From: Marinospirillum sp.
GTDB taxonomy: Bacteria > Pseudomonadota > Gammaproteobacteria > Pseudomonadales > Halomonadaceae
DNA length: 22,161 bases
Direction: 5' to 3'
Assembly (NCBI GenBank): GCA_007119985.1
Contig: SKOQ01000167.1
Coordinates: 1 to 22,161 of the forward strand
Shown here: one piece after another, positions 8,690 to 16,387 of the stretch
Position numbering within the stretch: the first letter of the stretch is position 1
How the letters are laid out: every line of letters starts with the position of its first letter
Program-made: the position numbers and the translations under genes
Notes under the pieces: model-generated
The model's database searches: none
What the model saw: the letters and a program-made list of their open reading frames with translations, nothing else
Told to the model about the DNA's origin: nothing

Positions 8690-9493
8690 GTGAAACTGTG
8701 GCGGCAAGAACCCCGGGCCGTCGTGGCTTCTCCTGAGGCCTGTTGGGCTCAGTGGCAGGTTTTTTGGGAGACGGCCTTTGCGCAGCATCTTTTAGAGCAG
8801 GAGACCCGTTTATTGACCCCCCTGCTGGAGCAGGCCAGAGGTTACCATTTACTTCACCTTGGGACTACTCCCTTGAGACCCTTGCTGTGCAGCGGCAGTA
8901 TTCGTCATGTGATTGAGTGGCGGCCGCAACAGGCGTTGGCGACCAGCCCAAGCACCTTGATTGCCGACCCAGCTTATCTGCCCTTGCCCGATGAATCGAT
9001 GGATCGGGTTTTTCTGCACCATAGCTTAGCGCTCTATCATCGTCCGCATCAGCTGCTGAAAGAAGCCGCGCGGGTGGTCTTGTCGCAAGGCGAAATCTGG
9101 GTGTGCGCGCTGAACCCTTGGAGTTGGCAGGCTTTGCTGCGTTTTGCTCCCCGTTGGATGCAGCCTAAATCCTTGCGTGCTTTAGCGGCCAATGACTGGA
9201 TTAGCCCTGCGCGTTTAAAGGATTGGTGTGAGCTGTTGGATTTGCACTGTATTGAAATTCGCCCTTATGGGCGCGCAAGAAGCTGTTATCATTTAGGCAC
9301 TTGGCTTGATCCTTGGCAGGGTGCCTATTTTATGCGTTTGGGTAAGAATGTCGGTTGCCCACTCAAGCCGCGCCCCACTTGGCAGCGTCAGGCTTGGCTG
9401 CCCAGTGCCGCTGTGGGCGCCTCTACGCTGAGCCAGCCGCAACAAAAAGAAGGTTCAGTCATTCATTATCCATCAAAAGACGAGGGCTTCTGA
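8690..9493 (+). CDS. yafS: YafS-family SAM-dependent methyltransferase-like protein
   Basis: This is a 267-aa class I methyltransferase-like protein. The start is GTG at 8690, supported by a G-rich AAGGGG segment a few bases upstream; no ATG fits as well. The region equivalent to motif I reads GYHLLHLGTTPL (about residues 51-62), which lacks the usual GxGxG, as in E. coli YafS (GFHLLKIGN). Later motifs are better preserved: LPLPDESMDRVFLHHSLALY (about 99-118) corresponds to the motif II/post-motif region, and CALNPWSWQALLRF follows a strand after VVLSQGEIW. The substrate is unknown in this family. It is divergent from gloB with 66 bp between the starts, so both promoters must lie there. It is followed at 44 bp by rnhA, possibly in one transcript. 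Confidence 0.85.
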   Translation: MKLWRQEPRAVVASPEACWAQWQVFWETAFAQHLLEQETRLLTPLLEQARGYHLLHLGTTPLRPLLCSGSIRHVIEWRPQQALATSPSTLIADPAYLPLPDESMDRVFLHHSLALYHRPHQLLKEAARVVLSQGEIWVCALNPWSWQALLRFAPRWMQPKSLRALAANDWISPARLKDWCELLDLHCIEIRPYGRARSCYHLGTWLDPWQGAYFMRLGKNVGCPLKPRPTWQRQAWLPSAAVGASTLSQPQQKEGSVIHYPSKDEGF

Positions 9494-9537
9494 TTGATCA
9501 GAGGCGGCCTTGTCGTCATCAAAAAAGAGGAAGTAGT

Positions 9538-9993
9538 ATGGCTGATCAACCCCCCGTGGTGATCTATACCGATGGCGCTTGTAAGGGCAATCCTGGGCGC
9601 GGTGGTTGGGGCGCTTGGTTGCGCTGCGGCGAGCATCAAAAAAGCCTCTGGGGCGGCGAAGCGCAGACCACCAATAACCGGATGGAGTTGATGGCCGCGA
9701 TTCAAGCTTTGCAGGCACTCAAACGCCCTAGTCAGGTTGAGCTGCATACCGATTCCCAGTATGTGCGTCAGGGCATTACCCAGTGGATGATCAACTGGAA
9801 AAAGAAAAATTGGAAAACAGCAGCAGGCCAACCAGTCAAAAACAAAGACCTCTGGCAAGCGCTGGATGCCTTAGCCCAGCAGCATCAAATAGAGTGGTTT
9901 TGGGTGAAGGGCCATGCCGGTGATCCTGGCAATGAGATGGCCGATCAGCTGGCTAATCGGGGTGTTGAAGAGCCAGAAGGTGGCGGCGCCTGA
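9538..9993 (+). CDS. rnhA: Ribonuclease HI
   Basis: This 151-aa cytosolic nuclease cuts the RNA strand of RNA-DNA hybrids (R-loops, primers, ribonucleotide tracts). The catalytic acids are all visible: D12 in YTDGAC, E50 in RMELMA, D72 in TDSQYV and D136 in NEMADQLAN. The loop histidine is H126 in KGHAGDPGNE. The basic handle region (WINWKKKNWKTAAG type, about 84-97) is also present. I chose the ATG at 9538 over the longer open frame starting at 9355, because AAGAGGAAG sits just upstream and the protein then starts two residues before the first beta strand. The longer version would overlap the methyltransferase gene. In E. coli rnhA and dnaQ are divergent; here they point the same way with 38 bp between them. 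Confidence 0.96.
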   Translation: MADQPPVVIYTDGACKGNPGRGGWGAWLRCGEHQKSLWGGEAQTTNNRMELMAAIQALQALKRPSQVELHTDSQYVRQGITQWMINWKKKNWKTAAGQPVKNKDLWQALDALAQQHQIEWFWVKGHAGDPGNEMADQLANRGVEEPEGGGA

Positions 9994-10031
9994 AGTCATC
10001 CGCTCCAAGATTCTATTAAAAGAGATTCACT

Positions 10032-10775
10032 ATGCGTCAAATCGTTCTGGATACAGAAACTACCGGTATTGAGCCGCGTGATGGCCACCGGATTATTGAA
10101 ATTGGTTGTGTTGAACTGGTGCGCCGTCAGCTGACCCAGCGCCATTACCATGTTTATCTCAACCCTGAACGCGAGATCGATATCGAAGCCACTCAAGTGC
10201 ATGGGATGACTTGGGATGGGCTAAAAGATCAGCCTTTATTTGCCCAAGTGGCTGATGATTTTCTCGCTTTTGTCGAAGGCAGTGAGCTGCTGATTCATAA
10301 CGCACCGTTTGACGTCGGCTTTATCAATGCTGAATTGGAGCGGCTGAACCAGCAGCTGGGCCAGGCGCGCTATGGTCGCTTAGAAGACTATTGCCAGATT
10401 TTTGATACCCTAGCCTATGCGCGTCGTCGCCATCCTGGACAGCGTAATAGTTTGGATGCGCTCTGCAAACGCTATCATGTCGATAATACCGGACGAACGC
10501 TGCACGGCGCTTTGCTGGATTCTGAAATTCTGGCCGATGTTTATCTGCGCATGACCGGTGGGCAAACGGCCCTCTCTTTAGGTCAGGATGAAGAAGAACA
10601 GCAGAACACCTTGGTGGATGTCCACCTCAGTCGCCGACCTGTACAGCGCCAAGGCGGGGATCTCCCCATTTATTATGCGCAGGCTGAAGAGCTGGCGGCG
10701 CATCAAGCCAAGCTGGCCCAGCTAGAGGCCCAATCCGGCGCTTGTTTGTGGCTCGCGCAGGAGTCGTCAGTGTGA
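10032..10775 (+). CDS. dnaQ: DNA polymerase III epsilon subunit (3'-5' proofreading exonuclease)
   Basis: This is the proofreading exonuclease of the replicative polymerase core (247 aa; E. coli 243). Exo I is LDTETTG with D7 and E9, Exo II is HNAPFD (H89 to D94) and Exo III is HGALLDSE (H158, D163), so the DEDDh active site is complete. The short motif QTALSL at 178-183 after MTGG corresponds to the beta-clamp binding motif of E. coli epsilon (QTSMAF). The C-terminal tail that binds the alpha subunit is Gln/Glu-rich, then ends in LEAQSGACLWLAQE. The stop codon overlaps the GTG start of nudC as GTGA, so translation of the two is probably coupled. The upstream AAAGAGA gives a modest ribosome binding site. 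Confidence 0.96.
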   Translation: MRQIVLDTETTGIEPRDGHRIIEIGCVELVRRQLTQRHYHVYLNPEREIDIEATQVHGMTWDGLKDQPLFAQVADDFLAFVEGSELLIHNAPFDVGFINAELERLNQQLGQARYGRLEDYCQIFDTLAYARRRHPGQRNSLDALCKRYHVDNTGRTLHGALLDSEILADVYLRMTGGQTALSLGQDEEEQQNTLVDVHLSRRPVQRQGGDLPIYYAQAEELAAHQAKLAQLEAQSGACLWLAQESSV

Positions 10776-11641
10776 ATCCTGCTCTGCCTAGCCTCAGCAC
10801 CTCGCTGGCCGAGGGTGCACTAAGGTCTGCGTTTGAGCGGGGCTTGCATCAGCCCAGTGAGGGCGAGTCCATCTGGATGATCCGCCTGAGTCCAGGCATG
10901 ATTGCGCCCAGTCGCCAAGCTGATGGGCCAGCTTGGGCTGAAGCGAAGCACTATTGCGCGGCTGCCCATTCGGCTTGTCCGGTGATTGGACGCTGGCAGG
11001 GGCGCTCCGTGCTCTTATCTTTAGTGCGTCATGCCCAAGCTAAAGCGGCCAACTGGCCAGCCACTCGCCACTGGCTGTTGCAGGCGGATCAGCAAGAACT
11101 CGATCTGCTGATCACGGCGGCGAGTTTAGCAGCGTGGGAGGAGCAACATCAGTTTTGTGGGCGCTGCGGTGCAGGCACCTTCACTCGCCAAGATGAATAT
11201 GCTAAGGAATGTCCTCGCTGTCGTCTGCGTCACTACCCGCGTATTTCACCGAGTATGATCTGTTTAGTTTGGCGAGAAGATGAGCTGTTGCTGGCGCAGA
11301 GTCCACGCTTTCAAAATGGCATGTATAGCCTGCTGGCGGGTTTTGTTGAGGCGGGAGAAAGCGTCGAAGAAGCCGTGCATCGTGAAGTGAAAGAAGAAGT
11401 CGGGGTCGAAATCCAGCGGCTGCACTATCTAGGGAGCCAGTCTTGGCCCTTCCCGCATTCACTGATGCTGGGTTACTGGGCTGAATATCGTCAAGGTGAG
11501 ATCCAAGTGGATCCGACGGAGCTGCTTGATGCGCGCTGGTTTCACTGGCAGGATCTACCGCCCTTGCCACCGGCGGCTTCGATCGCGCGTCGACTGATTG
11601 ATCAGTTTGTGGATTGGCGGCGTGATGCAGCAGGGAGGTGA
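10772..11641 (+). CDS. nudC: NADH pyrophosphatase / NAD-RNA decapping hydrolase NudC
   Basis: This Nudix hydrolase splits NAD(H) and removes NAD caps from RNA 5' ends (289 aa; E. coli 257). The zinc ribbon cysteines are C129 and C132 (FCGRC) and C147 and C150 (CPRC). The Nudix box runs from G190 to about 212 as GFVEAGESVEEAVHREVKEE. It is followed by the NudC-specific element SQSWPFPHSLM, which separates NudC from other Nudix enzymes. The start is the GTG at 10772, which overlaps the dnaQ stop (GTGA) and has AGGAG eight bases upstream; the frame stays open to 10742 but without such a site. The N-terminal domain is somewhat longer than in E. coli. Its stop lies 17 bp from the stop of the convergent gene at 11659-12135. 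Confidence 0.95.
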   Translation: MNPALPSLSTSLAEGALRSAFERGLHQPSEGESIWMIRLSPGMIAPSRQADGPAWAEAKHYCAAAHSACPVIGRWQGRSVLLSLVRHAQAKAANWPATRHWLLQADQQELDLLITAASLAAWEEQHQFCGRCGAGTFTRQDEYAKECPRCRLRHYPRISPSMICLVWREDELLLAQSPRFQNGMYSLLAGFVEAGESVEEAVHREVKEEVGVEIQRLHYLGSQSWPFPHSLMLGYWAEYRQGEIQVDPTELLDARWFHWQDLPPLPPAASIARRLIDQFVDWRRDAAGR

Positions 11642-11658
11642 TCTCGCCACCTGTGAGC

Positions 11659-12135
11659 CTAGTTTTTAAAGCACTCGACTTGAATTTGATCACCAATTTC
11701 GGCGTCATGATATTCCAGCTGCATGCGTGATCTACTCAGGGCTAAGATTTGAAAGACGTCATCCCCTTGCATATTGTCAAAGTCGCTGGCGTTCAGGATG
11801 CCTGCATCATGCAGCTGTTGTGCCGCAGGATTGTTCGGGCGAAATTGGCTCGTCTCCGTGCGCAGGGCCAGTTGATCGCCCTGGAGTGACCAGTTGCCAG
11901 CCGCATCTAGGGCATAGGCCAGTTCTTGTCCTGGCAGGCGCATCTGGATTTCGCCTTCTACACTAAAGTGGCCTTGAGCCGTAAAGAGCTGATGGTAGTT
12001 AAAATGCAGGGTCAGACCTTGTTCAGTTGGGAAATGGTGTTCGCAGGTCCATTGACCCACCAACAGTTGTTCATCATGGGCGAGAGCAGCGCAGCTCAGC
12101 AGTAAAGCACAGGCGAGGAGGATAAAACGGCGCAT
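11659..12135 (-). CDS. Small exported protein of unknown function
   Basis: I do not recognise this 158-aa protein. Residues 1-19 form a clear signal peptide (MRRF, then a Leu/Ala/Cys core, with a likely cut after ALA before HDEQ). The LLSC sequence in the core resembles a lipobox poorly, so a free periplasmic protein is more likely than a lipoprotein. The mature part looks beta-rich: a GQWTCEHHF start, then strands such as LTLHFNYHQLFTAQGHFSVEGEI and GNWSLQGDQLALRT. This pattern is reminiscent of small lipocalin-like or META-like barrels, but that is only an impression. Two cysteines (near residues 31 and 155) could form a disulfide. The start is supported by AAGGA nine bases before the ATG. 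It stands alone, convergent with nudC and divergent from topA. Confidence 0.75.
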   Translation of the reverse strand: MRRFILLACALLLSCAALAHDEQLLVGQWTCEHHFPTEQGLTLHFNYHQLFTAQGHFSVEGEIQMRLPGQELAYALDAAGNWSLQGDQLALRTETSQFRPNNPAAQQLHDAGILNASDFDNMQGDDVFQILALSRSRMQLEYHDAEIGDQIQVECFKN

Positions 12136-12368
12136 CTTTCTTGTTCCTTGTCATCAGAGTGATCAAAAAAAGACAGCATAAGTCATCTGATGCAATGAAT
12201 GCCAGTCAAGTGGATGTTGATAGCGGGTTTCGGTGGGTCCCAAGGTGGATCAGGGTGGCATCCCATCCAGCACTGGGTTACTGTATGCGGCATATTTGGC
12301 AGCCTGAACACAATTTCTGTCTTTTCAATCATCGAATTTTTATTTAAGTCAACAGGATAGCGAACGGA

Positions 12369-14966
12369 ATGGGTAAATCACTGGTTATTGTCGAATCCCC
12401 GGCCAAAGCCAAGACGATTAATAAGTACTTGGGTAGCGACTTTATCGTCAAATCGAGCGTAGGCCATATCAGAGATTTACCTGTCAGTGGCGGCGGGAAG
12501 ACTTCGACTGCACGCACAACCAAAAAAGCGCTGACGGCCGCTGAAAAAAAACAGCGTGCCCAAGATCAGCTGATTGCGCGGATGGGGGTCGATCCTGAGC
12601 ATGGCTGGAAGGCCCATTATGAGATCTTGCCTGGCAAAGAGAAGGTGGTCAGTGAGCTGAAAAAGCTGGCGAAAGAAGCCGATGCCATTTATCTGGCAAC
12701 GGATTTGGACCGCGAGGGAGAGGCCATAGCTTGGCACCTGCGCGAGACCTTAGGCGGTGATCCGCAGCGTTATCGTCGCGTGGTGTTTAACGAGATTACC
12801 AAAAAAGCCATTACCCAGGCCTTTGAGCAGCCAGGCGAGTTAGACTTGCATCGTGTGCAGGCGCAGCAAGCACGGCGTTTTCTGGATCGCGTGGTGGGCT
12901 ATATGGTATCGCCCTTGTTGTGGGCGAAGGTGGCTCGGGGTTTGTCTGCTGGACGAGTCCAATCGGTTGCAGTGCGCTTGATTGTGGAGCGTGAGCGCGC
13001 GATTCGTGCCTTTGTGCCTGAAGAGTACTGGGATGTGCATGCGGATTTGCGTTCGGATCAACATCCGCTGCGTTGTCAGGTGGTGAGTCAGGCGGGTCAA
13101 GCTTTTCGCCCTGTGAATCAGCAGCAAACAGACGCCGCGCTGGCCATTTTGCAAACAGCCCAGTATCGTCTGATCGACCGTGAAGACAAGCCCACGCAAA
13201 GTCGTCCCGGCGCGCCTTTTATTACCTCGACCCTGCAGCAAGCCGCCAGCACGCGCCTCGGTTTTTCGGTCAAAAAAACCATGACGCTGGCGCAACGCCT
13301 CTATGAAGCGGGTCATATCACCTATATGCGTACAGATTCGACCAACTTGTCACAAGAGGCCGTGGCGAGTTGTCGTGAATGGATTGCTGAAGCTCTAGGC
13401 GCGGCCTATCTGCCAGAGCAGCCCATGTCCTACTCCAGCAAAGAAGGCGCACAAGAAGCTCACGAAGCGATCCGTCCCTCACAAGTCCAGGTGAAGGGTG
13501 AGGACCTGAAGAATATGGAGCGTGATGCCCAGCGTTTGTATGAGCTGATCTGGCGTCAGTTTGTGGCTTGTCAAATGCCGCCGGCGCGTTATTTGTCTTC
13601 GACGCTGACCGTTCAGGCGGCTGATTTTGAGCTGAAAGCCAAGGGTCGCGTGTTGCAGTTTGATGGTTATACGCGCATTCAACCGCCTGCGGGTAAGCAG
13701 GGTGAAGATCAGGTGCTACCCGATTTACAAAAGGGCACCCAGTTGGATCTGTTGGCACTGGATCCCAAGCAGCACTTTACCAAGCCGCCCGCCCGCTTTA
13801 CTGAGGCCGCCTTGGTAAAAGAACTGGAAAAGCGCGGTATTGGCCGCCCCTCCACCTATGCCGCGATCATCTCGACCATTCAGGAGCGGGGCTACGTTAA
13901 GCTTGAAAGCCGTCGCTTCTATGCAGAAAAGATGGGCGATATTGTGACCGATCGTTTGGTTGAAAGCTTCCATGACCTGCTGGATTACAGCTTTACCGCA
14001 CGGATGGAAGATGGCCTGGATGCCGTTGCCGAAGGTGGCGCGGATTGGAAGGATCTACTGGATCGTTTTTACACGGATTTTCGCCATCAGCTCGATCAAG
14101 CCCAGTCTGAGCAGGGTATGCGGCCCAATCAGCCTGTAGAAACCCATATCAGCTGTCCAACCTGTTCGCGCCCGATGCAAATTCGCATCGCTTCCACTGG
14201 GACCTTCTTAGGTTGTTCAGGCTATGCGCTGCCCCCTAAAGAGCGCTGCAAAACCACGATTAATTTGGTACCCGGCGATGAGTTTGTGGCCGAAGATGCT
14301 GATGAAAATGCCGAAGTCGATGCCTTGCGCGCCAAGCGGCGTTGTCAGAAGTGCGGCACCGCGATGGAAAGCCTGATCATTGATGAAAAGCGTAAGCTGC
14401 ATGTGTGTGGTAACAGTCCAGATTGTGATGGTTATCAGATCGAAGAGGGCCAATTCCGCCTGAAAGGCTATGAAGGCCCAACGCTGGATTGCGATAAGTG
14501 TGGCAGTGAGATGCAGCTTAAAACAGGCCGTTTTGGCAAGTATTTTGGTTGCACCAATAGCGAGTGTAAGAACACTCGTAATCTGCTGCGCAGTGGTGAG
14601 GCAGCGCCGCCCAAGATGGACCCAGTGCCGATGCCGGAGCTGCGTTGCTTAAAAGTGGATGATCACTATGTGCTGCGTGATGGGGCCAGTGGTTTGTTTT
14701 TGGCAGCCAGCCAATTCCCGAAAAACCGTGAAACGCGTCCACCGCAGGTGCGCGAGATCAAGCCACACCGTGCGCAGATTGATCCTAAGCATCACTATCT
14801 GCTTGATGCACCTGAGCAGGACTCAGCCGGCCACCCGACGGTGATTCGCTTCTCGCGCAAAACCAAAGAGCAGTATGTGCAGGCGGAGCAGGAGGGTAAA
14901 CCAACGGGGTTTCGTGCTTTTTGGAAGGATGGGCGCTGGCAGATAGAAGATAAATCCAAGGGCTAG
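12369..14966 (+). CDS. topA: DNA topoisomerase I (type IA)
   Basis: This enzyme relaxes negative supercoils and prevents excess R-loops (865 aa, as in E. coli). The TOPRIM domain begins SLVIVESPAKAKTI (E9) and holds the acidic triad in TDLDREGE at 111-118. The active-site tyrosine is Y319 in TYMRTDSTN, the same number as in E. coli. Three C-terminal zinc ribbons are intact: CPTC...FLGCSGYALPPKERC near 595-630, CQKC...HVCGNSPDCDG near 657-690, and CDKC...GCTNSEC near 706-735. A zinc-free tail follows, with LRDGASGLFLAASQFPK and RFSRKTKEQYV. The start ATG has only a weak ACGGA before it, but the N-terminus fits the family exactly. The 233 bp upstream contain no gene I can support and must carry its promoter. 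Confidence 0.98.
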   Translation: MGKSLVIVESPAKAKTINKYLGSDFIVKSSVGHIRDLPVSGGGKTSTARTTKKALTAAEKKQRAQDQLIARMGVDPEHGWKAHYEILPGKEKVVSELKKLAKEADAIYLATDLDREGEAIAWHLRETLGGDPQRYRRVVFNEITKKAITQAFEQPGELDLHRVQAQQARRFLDRVVGYMVSPLLWAKVARGLSAGRVQSVAVRLIVERERAIRAFVPEEYWDVHADLRSDQHPLRCQVVSQAGQAFRPVNQQQTDAALAILQTAQYRLIDREDKPTQSRPGAPFITSTLQQAASTRLGFSVKKTMTLAQRLYEAGHITYMRTDSTNLSQEAVASCREWIAEALGAAYLPEQPMSYSSKEGAQEAHEAIRPSQVQVKGEDLKNMERDAQRLYELIWRQFVACQMPPARYLSSTLTVQAADFELKAKGRVLQFDGYTRIQPPAGKQGEDQVLPDLQKGTQLDLLALDPKQHFTKPPARFTEAALVKELEKRGIGRPSTYAAIISTIQERGYVKLESRRFYAEKMGDIVTDRLVESFHDLLDYSFTARMEDGLDAVAEGGADWKDLLDRFYTDFRHQLDQAQSEQGMRPNQPVETHISCPTCSRPMQIRIASTGTFLGCSGYALPPKERCKTTINLVPGDEFVAEDADENAEVDALRAKRRCQKCGTAMESLIIDEKRKLHVCGNSPDCDGYQIEEGQFRLKGYEGPTLDCDKCGSEMQLKTGRFGKYFGCTNSECKNTRNLLRSGEAAPPKMDPVPMPELRCLKVDDHYVLRDGASGLFLAASQFPKNRETRPPQVREIKPHRAQIDPKHHYLLDAPEQDSAGHPTVIRFSRKTKEQYVQAEQEGKPTGFRAFWKDGRWQIEDKSKG

Positions 14967-15010
14967 CCGAATGTGTAGGTTGAGACCTGAGGTGAGAGAA
15001 GGAGAGCAGC

Positions 15011-15493
15011 ATGGCTGATGCGGCACAAAGAACGCGCCAGCTTTTTTATCAAGCGCGCTTATTGCTGGATGCGGCCCATCAGCCGCATGACCCACTGGTG
15101 GAAGTGGCGTGGCAGGAAACCTGCTACGAGGCGGCTTTGGGCGCACTGTTAAAAATCGAGTTGAGCTTTTTGCGTGAGTTGGCTGAAGCCTATCGTCTAC
15201 AGCCGCAGCGAGTCCAGACGCCTGTTGATCTCCAGCAACAGGCGCAGCAGCGTGACCAGCGTTTATATGAGCTGGAAGTGTGGCAGGAAGATCGTCTCGG
15301 TATTGGGTCGTGGCTGAAGATGATGGCGGCTCAGCTCGGGCAGCCGCGATCTGAAGAAGCCGCCCTAGTTGTTCCAGCAGGGCAGATCGCGGTGCAGCGT
15401 GAAGAACTCTCGCCGCTGGAAGAGTTAGAACGGCTTTATCAGCAGTTGAAAGCGCAGGTTGATATGCTGCGCTCTGGCTTGCTGGAGGAGTAA
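15011..15493 (+). CDS. DUF6586-like small protein downstream of topA
   Basis: This is a 160-aa soluble protein with no signal peptide or membrane helix, predicted to be nearly all helical. It begins with an RTRQLFYQARLLLDAA helix, has a middle LGALLKIELSFLRELAEAYRL helix and ends in a coiled-coil-like LEELERLYQQLKAQVDMLRS. Position directly after topA and close to lexA, together with the N-terminal pattern RTxQ..F.A.L.L.A, matches the DUF6586 genes next to topA in Pseudomonas. This assignment is from memory and pattern, not from a search. Function is unknown. AAGGAG six bases upstream of the ATG is a strong ribosome binding site. The gap to topA is 44 bp with no hairpin, so co-transcription with topA is likely. 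A perfect inverted repeat follows the stop. Confidence 0.8.
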   Translation: MADAAQRTRQLFYQARLLLDAAHQPHDPLVEVAWQETCYEAALGALLKIELSFLRELAEAYRLQPQRVQTPVDLQQQAQQRDQRLYELEVWQEDRLGIGSWLKMMAAQLGQPRSEEAALVVPAGQIAVQREELSPLEELERLYQQLKAQVDMLRSGLLEE

Positions 15494-15526
15494 AAAAACC
15501 AGTGAAGCACGCCAGCTCAATGGGTC

Positions 15527-15560
15527 GGCTGTTGAGATCTCAAAAAAGATCTCAACAGCC
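15527..15560. terminator. Perfect 14-bp inverted repeat between convergent genes, candidate two-way terminator
   Basis: The arms are 15527-15540 (GGCTGTTGAGATCT) and 15547-15560 (its exact complement), separated by a six-base loop CAAAAA. It lies between the stop of the DUF6586-like gene (15493) and the stop of lexA (15569), the usual position for a shared terminator. Neither side is followed by a clear T-run. The only A/T run lies in the loop, so it is not a textbook intrinsic terminator. It could instead protect both mRNA 3' ends or bind a protein. It contains CTG and CAG at its flanks, but the spacing is too long for an SOS box. Confidence 0.5.
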
Positions 15561-15568
15561 TGTGAGCA

Positions 15569-16195
15569 TCAATGCAGGCTATGATTGAACTGATCACGAA
15601 TCAGACCGACCGCTAAACCTTCGATATTCAAAGTTTCTTCTTCAAGGTTGATCTTGATTGGCTCAAAATCAGCGTTTTCTGGTAGCAGCCAAACGACCTG
15701 ATCTTCCTGCTTAAAGCGCTTCACGGTAACTTCATCGTGGATACGCGCCACCACCAGCTGCCCGTTACGCGGCGCTTGATCCAAGCGTTTGACGGCTAAC
15801 AGATCACCATCAAATATCCCGATATCCTTCATGCTGAGCCCTTTAACGCGCAGCAGATAGTCGGGCTTCTGGCTGAAGGCATAGGCATCGACGTTGAGAT
15901 GGCGTTCGATATTCTCTTGCGCCAAAAGCGGGCTGCCCGCGGCCACTTGGCCTAAAACAGGCAGGCCTTCTTCGTTGAGCTGCTCTTGAGTGAGGCGGAT
16001 ACCGCGTGAGGTCCCTGCGAGAATCTCAATCGCCCCTTTGCGTTCGAGAGCACGCAAATGCTCCTCGGCCGCATTGGCGGAGCGAAACCCAAGAATGCGC
16101 GAGATTTCAGCGCGGGTGGGTGGCATCCCTTTTTCTTTCATCGCATCCTTGATGATATCCAGCACCTGCTGCTGGCGTTTAGTGAGTTTGATCAT
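15569..16195 (-). CDS. lexA: LexA repressor, SOS response regulator
   Basis: This is the master repressor of the DNA damage response. It cleaves itself when RecA filaments form (208 aa; E. coli 202). The N-terminal winged helix starts KLTKRQQQVLDII and has the recognition region RAEISRILGFRSANAAEEHL. Self-cleavage falls at A86-G87 in QVAAGSP. The catalytic dyad is S121 (KGLSMKD) and K159 (TVKR). I chose the ATG at 16195: GGGAG lies just upstream and the protein then starts like other LexA proteins. A longer frame to a GTG at 16222 adds nine residues and would run up to the SOS boxes. It is divergent from the MATE gene and convergent with the DUF6586-like gene. No sulA-like gene adjoins it, unlike in Pseudomonas. 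Confidence 0.97.
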   Translation of the reverse strand: MIKLTKRQQQVLDIIKDAMKEKGMPPTRAEISRILGFRSANAAEEHLRALERKGAIEILAGTSRGIRLTQEQLNEEGLPVLGQVAAGSPLLAQENIERHLNVDAYAFSQKPDYLLRVKGLSMKDIGIFDGDLLAVKRLDQAPRNGQLVVARIHDEVTVKRFKQEDQVVWLLPENADFEPIKINLEEETLNIEGLAVGLIRDQFNHSLH

Positions 16196-16224
16196 CGGTG
16201 CTCCCAATATGTTCTTTTGCACAG

Positions 16225-16240
16225 CTGTGTGGCTGAACAG
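16225..16240 (-). promoter_or_regulatory. LexA (SOS) box upstream of lexA
   Basis: Plus-strand CTGTGTGGCTGAACAG has the exact CTG-N10-CAG form with the extended CTGT...ACAG ends expected of a gammaproteobacterial LexA operator. It lies 29 bp upstream of the lexA ATG, where the autoregulatory operator is normally found. The centre is GC-richer than the TATATATATA consensus, so affinity may be moderate. Confidence 0.65.
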
Positions 16241-16241
16241 C

Positions 16242-16257
16242 CTAGTCTTCTATACAG
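16242..16257 (-). promoter_or_regulatory. Second, half-conserved LexA box
   Basis: On the minus strand this reads CTGTATAGAAGACTAG. The CTGTATA half is a near-perfect match to the SOS consensus and the other half has TAG in place of CAG. It follows the first box after one base, giving a tandem operator like the paired boxes of E. coli lexA, but with closer spacing (centres 17 bp apart). It may overlap the lexA promoter, although I could not identify a convincing -35 and -10 pair. Confidence 0.45.
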
Positions 16258-16334
16258 TAACTTGCGCTCAGCTTAGCTTTTAAAGGCTTTCAGCTCAAGT
16301 CTTGATGATAAAGAAAGGTGTTTTACAGACACAT

Positions 16335-16364
16335 TTGGCGTTCTGCGATCGAAAGGAGTAGTAT
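16335..16364 (+). promoter_or_regulatory. Weak candidate promoter for the MATE gene
   Basis: TTGGCG at 16335-16340 and TAGTAT at 16359-16364 are spaced 18 bp apart and each match the sigma-70 consensus in 4 of 6 positions. Transcription would start near 16371 and leave a leader of fewer than 20 bases. That would fit the lack of a ribosome binding site directly before the ATG at 16388. The match is weak and could be chance. Confidence 0.2.
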
Positions 16365-16387
16365 TCTCGGTTTTTGGTGCGCATAAA

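Noticed and set aside
8624..8788. N-terminal extension of gloB
   Set aside because: The extra residues do not resemble glyoxalase II and would overlap the divergent methyltransferase gene; the internal ATG at 8623 has a good ribosome binding site.
9355..9537. N-terminal extension of rnhA
   Set aside because: It lies inside the methyltransferase gene; RNase HI starts properly at the ATG at 9538.
12141..12347. Possible small gene (68 aa) in the topA upstream region
   Set aside because: Its composition looks random, it has no convincing ribosome binding site or domain, and it lies where the topA promoter must be.
15527..15560. SOS box within the inverted repeat near lexA
   Set aside because: CTG and CAG flank the palindrome but are far more than 10 bases apart, and it is at the 3' end of lexA.
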